Part shown: one piece after another, positions 59,750 through 64,000 of the stretch
Position numbering within the stretch: the stretch's first letter is position 1
How the letters are laid out: every line of letters starts with the position of its first letter
NCBI GenBank assembly: GCA_036873755.1
Contig: JAVTVY010033815.1
Location: 62,001-126,000, forward strand
Source: Hanleya hanleyi
Taxonomy: Eukaryota > Mollusca > Polyplacophora > Lepidopleurida > Hanleyidae
Reading direction: 5' to 3'
Length of the DNA: 64,000 bases
Position numbers and translations under genes: made by a program
Notes under the pieces: generated by a model
Database searches by the model: none
The model's input: only the letters and a program-made list of their open reading frames with translations
Told to the model about the DNA's origin: nothing

Positions 59750-59965
59750 AGCTATGTCGACTTCCTGACGGAACAACGCCACAAAGGCCTTTCTCAGTGG
59801 CCGATCCGAGAGCATGTTATGGACTGTACGAATGTGAGCCAAATGGGAACGGTTATCTCGCTTTCTTTGAGATGTGCGAGAACTCTCATTTCTTTGACCC
59901 CAGAATTGAGGATTGTGCTGACACAAACCCAAGATTATGTACACGACCGGAACCGCCAACAGCAC
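59750..59965 (+). CDS. Secreted chitin-binding protein gene, exon 3 (chitin-binding type-2 domain)
   Basis: A 216-bp exon with a polypyrimidine acceptor (TTTTCTTTTCTCCAG) and donor CAC/GTATGT, phase 1 at both ends, matching exon 2. It encodes a second ChtBD2 domain of the six-cysteine type: C-x18-C-x5-C-x13-C-x12-C-x7-C, with ACYGLYECEPNGNGYLAFF and CENSHFFDPRIEDC. The Phe-Phe-Asp before the fifth cysteine is a strong family feature. The symmetric phase-1 design allows domain exons to be added without frame change, so more domains are likely further right. No later exon was found before 64000. Confidence 0.9.
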
Positions 59966-60243
59966 GTATGTATATGTATATACTATTGATATATTCAGAC
60001 AATTATAATCAGTAATGTACCTGTAAACAGTGGATAATAAGCTTTGTTACTTTGCTGGTATGTAGACAACAGTATATGACGGTATGGGTATAAATATTGG
60101 CTTCAATGTATGAATATCATCATTCAAGATAGTTGCCTCTTGCCATGCCTTCTTGTTTGTGATGTTTGGAATGGCACCTACTGTGACAAAAATATTTCAG
60201 CGGTATTAAACTAATATTCTATGATATTACATATCGCTATAGG
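59966..60243. other. Third intron, no recognised feature
   Basis: AT-rich, nothing recognised. Confidence 0.4.
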
Positions 60244-60705
60244 ATGAATGGATCCGGATTAACGCCAGCGTCCATAAATTATAATCAACGACTTTTCGCT
60301 GATCAAACCAATCACAGATCATTGTGGTCGAACTTGGCGCCACCGACAAAACACCAGTTCCACTGGCTCCAAATCTTCACACGTCCAGGTATACTGGATC
60401 TTTTGGGGAGTTCGAATGAGTTCTCGAGTCATTGCCGCTATACACAAACTCGTGTTATTTCGTCTCCCGCGTCAAACTTCCCAGAGCGCGTTCTGTTTCA
60501 CAGGGTCACTTCACTTATTGTTATGTCCCAGTGCGGTGGTTGTGCCTGCGGTTCTTTGGAAGTAGCATGTCGGATTCAAGTGTGTGTGGTTATTGCTTTG
60601 AAACCAGATGACAATTTCCAGATGATATCAAACGTAGTTTGGCCAGAGATGAAATTCGAACCAGTCAAAACTCAAATCTCACATCTGATTGGTGAAATGA
60701 GCTGA
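60244..60705 (+). other. 153-codon open frame, coding status doubtful
   Basis: The longest non-repetitive open frame near the right end. It begins MNGSGLTPASINYNQ and has CGGCACGSLEVACR in the middle. No domain, signal peptide or good splice sites are recognised, and the composition does not look protein-like throughout. It may lie in a dispersed repeat. Confidence 0.2.
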
Positions 60706-60771
60706 CTGAACGCGCTTACTGATTGGTTGGATTTAGAAAAAAACCCATCGATCAGAACTACTGTGGGTTAA

Positions 60772-60990
60772 ACAAGTGAGTGAGTAGGATTTAACGTCGT
60801 TTTCAACATTGTTTCAGTCATATCACGACGGTGCCGACATGTGTCAGAACACGAGAGTGTCCACAGTTCCTATTATCCTGGACTCTGATCAATCCAGCCA
60901 GTACAACACCCGGTCATTCCAGTGTATCAATTTTAATGGATCGATCGATACACTGGCTCGCGAGGATGAATGTTCCATAACACAAAACTG
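60772..60990 (+). mobile_element. SINE/MITE-like element with GTGAGTGAGT start
   Basis: AAGTGAGTGAGTAGGATTTAACGTCG, read in two pieces, then 'CAACATTGTTTCAG' and 'ATATCACGACGGTG'. This is a diverged version of a very abundant gastropod/mollusc short repeat ('GTGAGTGAGT..TTTTACGCCGC..AGCAATATT..AGC.ATATC.CGGCGG'). The right boundary is approximate. Confidence 0.6.
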
Positions 60991-61039
60991 TTCCATGACA
61001 TAAAGCCTAGTGATAGCCTAAACGTTTGGATGGAGTGGG

Positions 61040-61640
61040 GAGTCAAAAACCCTTTAAAAGAAATTACTTTGAACTACCACTTTTGGGGATTTATTCGCCG
61101 ATTTCACAGTTTGAACTACCAAAGACAGGTTTGTTGAAGTTCTGGTGTTCTGAAAACTGATCATTCAGTTGCTTGAACTACCAAAAATGGTATGGTATTT
61201 CGAAATACCGGATATGGACGTTGGGCTACTGCATTAACGGGTTGTGATACCAAATTGGGGGTTTCAGCTTCTATTAGAAGGTAGCGGAGTCTAGATTGGG
61301 TGATTTAAAGCAGAAAACAAATAGTTTTACCTTGGATGTGTACGTATGGTGACGGATTCGTAGTTCCTACAGAATATAGATTGGGCGAGCACATGGAAGC
61401 ACTGAAAAATTGTGTTTTCGAAACACTCGAAGTGGTTGCAGCTGAGCTGAACCACAAGTGGGTTTTGAAACCCATCAGGTAAGAATCTCTGAAAACACAT
61501 TTAAGGTGTTTCGAAAAACGGCAGTTTTAGTTTTTCAAAACCCTAAAAGTAGTAATTTGAGAACCCAGGTAATTGGTTTTCCAAACAGCTCAGTTGCAAC
61601 CCGGGTTTCGAAACACCTTTGCCAAAAAATGCTCTATCAA
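61040..61640. repeat. Loose internal repeats (TTGAACTACCAAA, TTTCGAAACAC)
   Basis: TTGAACTACCA recurs at about 61068, 61111 and 61174. Variants of TTTCGAAACAC(C/T) recur between 61420 and 61620. No ordered unit could be defined. Confidence 0.35.
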
Positions 61641-63190
61641 AAACAAGCGCTGAATGAGCGCAAAGACCTCCGTCGAGGTAACAGGGTCAGTAGGGGAATA
61701 GTACATCACTGAATAACATAGGGCCGGATGCCAAGCTCAATTTTGCATTTGTTGACGTGAACTTCACCAATGGTAATTAACGTGAGATTGACGGTTCCCC
61801 ACTAGCATGTCCAGCTAGGGATGTGGAAGTCACATTCCCCGCAAATAATATTTCTTTGATTTCACGTGCTTGAAATATTGGGGTATGGAATAGAGTATAT
61901 TGATGGAAAACCTGGAATACTGCTTGAGACATTAGGCCCCTTCCCACCCACACCTCCCCATGAGAGGACACCCCCATCCAAATCAACACGTTAGCGGCAG
62001 AAATGAGACCCTGTGTGCCTAGTTTTACCAACTTGCTTGTGATTTTATGCTATAGGCCCTACACATCAACACTTCATATTTTGTATGTGTACAGTATAGC
62101 ATCCTCATTGACAGAATCCTCTACAAAACACATCTGATTTTACCGACACTTCGTTCTGATCTGTCTCAGCATCATGTGCGGATTCAATGAGCTCGGAATA
62201 ATTTTGTATACTGGTGTTACAGGTCACCTTCACCATAATGTATCAATTACCATGGACTTGTACATGTATCACATTCATATTGAATGGTGATGGCTGATGA
62301 GAATATTGCCCATATGGAACAAATGGCTGGATTCCAGCGAATAAAAAGTTCATGTTAATCATAAACAACATACAATTAATAATACTATCAAATAATTATG
62401 TATATTCCTTGTCGACATCAATATAATACAGACAATATTATGACTGAATCAGGGTAACAGATATCCAAGGGTATATATGTCTACACTAAACTGAAGGAGA
62501 TCCATGATGCGTATTATATTATGTTGTAAAACTTCACTTGCTAATCTCGATTATGTTGCTTATTGTGAAAATAAATGAAGTTATGAAAATAAATTTAGTA
62601 TGATTGCCCAGTATCCTCAAATTAGAAATATCTTCAGCAGCTAAAGTTAAGCCAATCATAACAATATATAACACCATGGTACTCAGAAAATGAAGTTTTT
62701 GTTTCTAGAAGCTAAATCATTTCTGACACATTGAAGTTCCTCACCTGGTCAAGGGAGATAATTTTGTAAAAAAACAATAAACAAAAAAACAAGTATAGAT
62801 CCACACTGGCGCAGACCAGAAAGTTTTATGACCTTTGATGATATTTGTGGAGCATGCTGCAGGACTTCAACGTTCATGAATCTGATATAATCCACACAAC
62901 CCATTCTACATGATATTTTTGCCATAGCACCGATAAACTATATCCCTTCATTTATGTGGTCTAGATCCAGGAGCTATTGGGGGCTGCAGGTTTTGTTAGA
63001 TCCAATTATTCTGAGAGAAGGAATGAAGTCCGGCATGGTTGTTTTGAGGTAAAACTGGGCATCCTTGAAAATGTCTGACCGATTGACACATGTATCACTC
63101 TGCCGGTCATCATTACATGCGTAATGTTTATTTCCTGAGGAATCAGGGGGGGTTGTGGCCAGTCACTGACTCTGATGCTTATGTGCTTCA
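61641..63190. other. Third intron or downstream sequence, no recognised feature
   Basis: AT-rich, no convincing exon or repeat boundary. Confidence 0.4.
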
Positions 63191-64000
63191 TGACCTATGT
63201 GACAGGTTTATGGACTTTACAACATGTTGGCAGAAGATTATTGTATCTTACATCAAGTTTATGGCTGGAACTATGAAATAAATTTAAAGGTAAACATATG
63301 CCAAAGCATTGTACATGTATATGTGCTATGTCGCTGTAAATTGCAGGATTAGTGGTCTGTGGACTGGGCAGCGGCACATGTCTGCATAAGTTTTTCAGTG
63401 CTCTCCAGGTAAATGCCATGACTGGAAATATGAAATTAATTCAAAAGTAGATATGACATTGTACATGTATAAGCTTATACATGTGACATGTTGCTGTGAA
63501 TCACACATTTTTTGGCTTGTGAACTACATGATACTGTTATGGGCAGCAGCACATGTTTGCAGAAGTTTACTGATGGTTTTCCAGTCCGAAACAGGCAGGG
63601 AGATATGAATTTGACCCAAAAATCAACCGGACTATTACACAAAAATATTACAATATAGTACATGTTGTTTGTGTTGAAGTTTCGCACAATTTGGATTTCA
63701 CGGACTACGTGACAGGTTTATCATGTACGACACATGTTGGCGGAACTTTATTGATTGTTTTCCAGTCCGAAACAGGCAGGAAAATATGAATTCGCAGAAA
63801 AAAGCAAACCTGCATTTTACATAACAAAGACATAAATTTGGTACGTGTGCTGCGCGTTGATAAATCGCACAATTTTGATTTGGCAGACTACGTGAAAATC
63901 TTATGGACTACGGGACATGTTGGTGGAAGTTTTCCAATGTATTCCCAGTCCCAAGCAAGGAAGGAAATATGAATTTGACCCAAAAATCAACATGACTATT
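63191..64000 (+). repeat. Diverged tandem repeat, about 155-190-bp units
   Basis: Five units have the phrase 'CTACGTGACAGGTTTATGGACT...ACATGTTGGC(A/G)GAAG' at about 63195, 63350, 63520, 63710 and 63890. Each is followed by 'TTTTCCAGTCCGAAACAGGCAGG' and 'AAATATGAATTTGACCCAAAAATCAAC' variants, read in pieces. The array runs off the right edge. Confidence 0.75.

Noticed and set aside
60809..61003. Possible fourth, terminal exon of the chitin-binding gene with a TTTCAG acceptor and four cysteines
   Set aside because: The sequence is a known type of mollusc short repeat (GTGAGTGAGT..TTTAACGTCG). Its phase does not fit the phase-1 donor at 59965, and the fitting frame stops after about 23 residues.

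Overview
The window is eukaryotic, intron-rich and dominated by repeats. It most likely comes from a mollusc; I cannot name the species. Three things point there: dispersed arrays built like the 'pearl'/Helentron-type elements of bivalves and other molluscs (a tandem core of about 130-180 bp, a GGAC-type simple repeat, a hairpin, then TAAAAA), short SINE-like elements with GTTTAACGTCG-type starts, and an abundance of MITEs and fold-back elements. No bacterial gene organisation is present, and most open reading frames are accidental.

Two protein-coding genes can be supported. On the minus strand, exons at 11318-11439, 6023-6102 and 314-473 encode the N-terminal domain and the start of the BTB domain of a KCTD9 orthologue; exon phases join exactly and the gene continues past the left edge. 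Its first coding exon was not found. On the plus strand, exons at 30157-30289 (signal peptide, with a TATA box upstream), 37210-37428 and 59750-59965 (one chitin-binding type-2 domain each, all introns phase 1) form a secreted chitin-binding protein gene that continues to the right. A tRNA-Ala(CGC) lies at 16802-16873.

Layout: 0-11.4 kb, KCTD9 introns filled with Helentron-like arrays and a piggyBac-type MITE. 11.4-16 kb, nested inverted repeats and MITE fragments. 17.3-18.1 kb, a GC-rich tandem repeat with NRF1-like palindromes. 19.6-24.5 kb, a large inverted-repeat element carrying a broken C2H2 zinc-finger gene and having a tandemly duplicated left arm. 24.7-25.5 kb, a reverse-transcriptase remnant. 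30-60 kb, the chitin-binding gene. Its first intron holds a Helentron-like element, a dead non-LTR reverse transcriptase and another tandem array. Its second intron (about 22 kb) holds a second RT-containing element and a roughly 19-kb satellite of 157-bp monomers.

The satellite is the most striking structure. Its monomer equals the core repeat of the Helentron-like element at 31-32.6 kb. It contains 5.02-kb higher-order duplications that look almost identical, carries a 256-bp MITE in three copies, and is interrupted by a 3.7-kb palindromic element (54670-58354) inserted inside one monomer with an apparent 3-bp target duplication. That element holds a degenerate gene of a repetitive invertebrate protein family on one arm and an inverted partial copy on the other.

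All family assignments come from reading motifs, without a database search.
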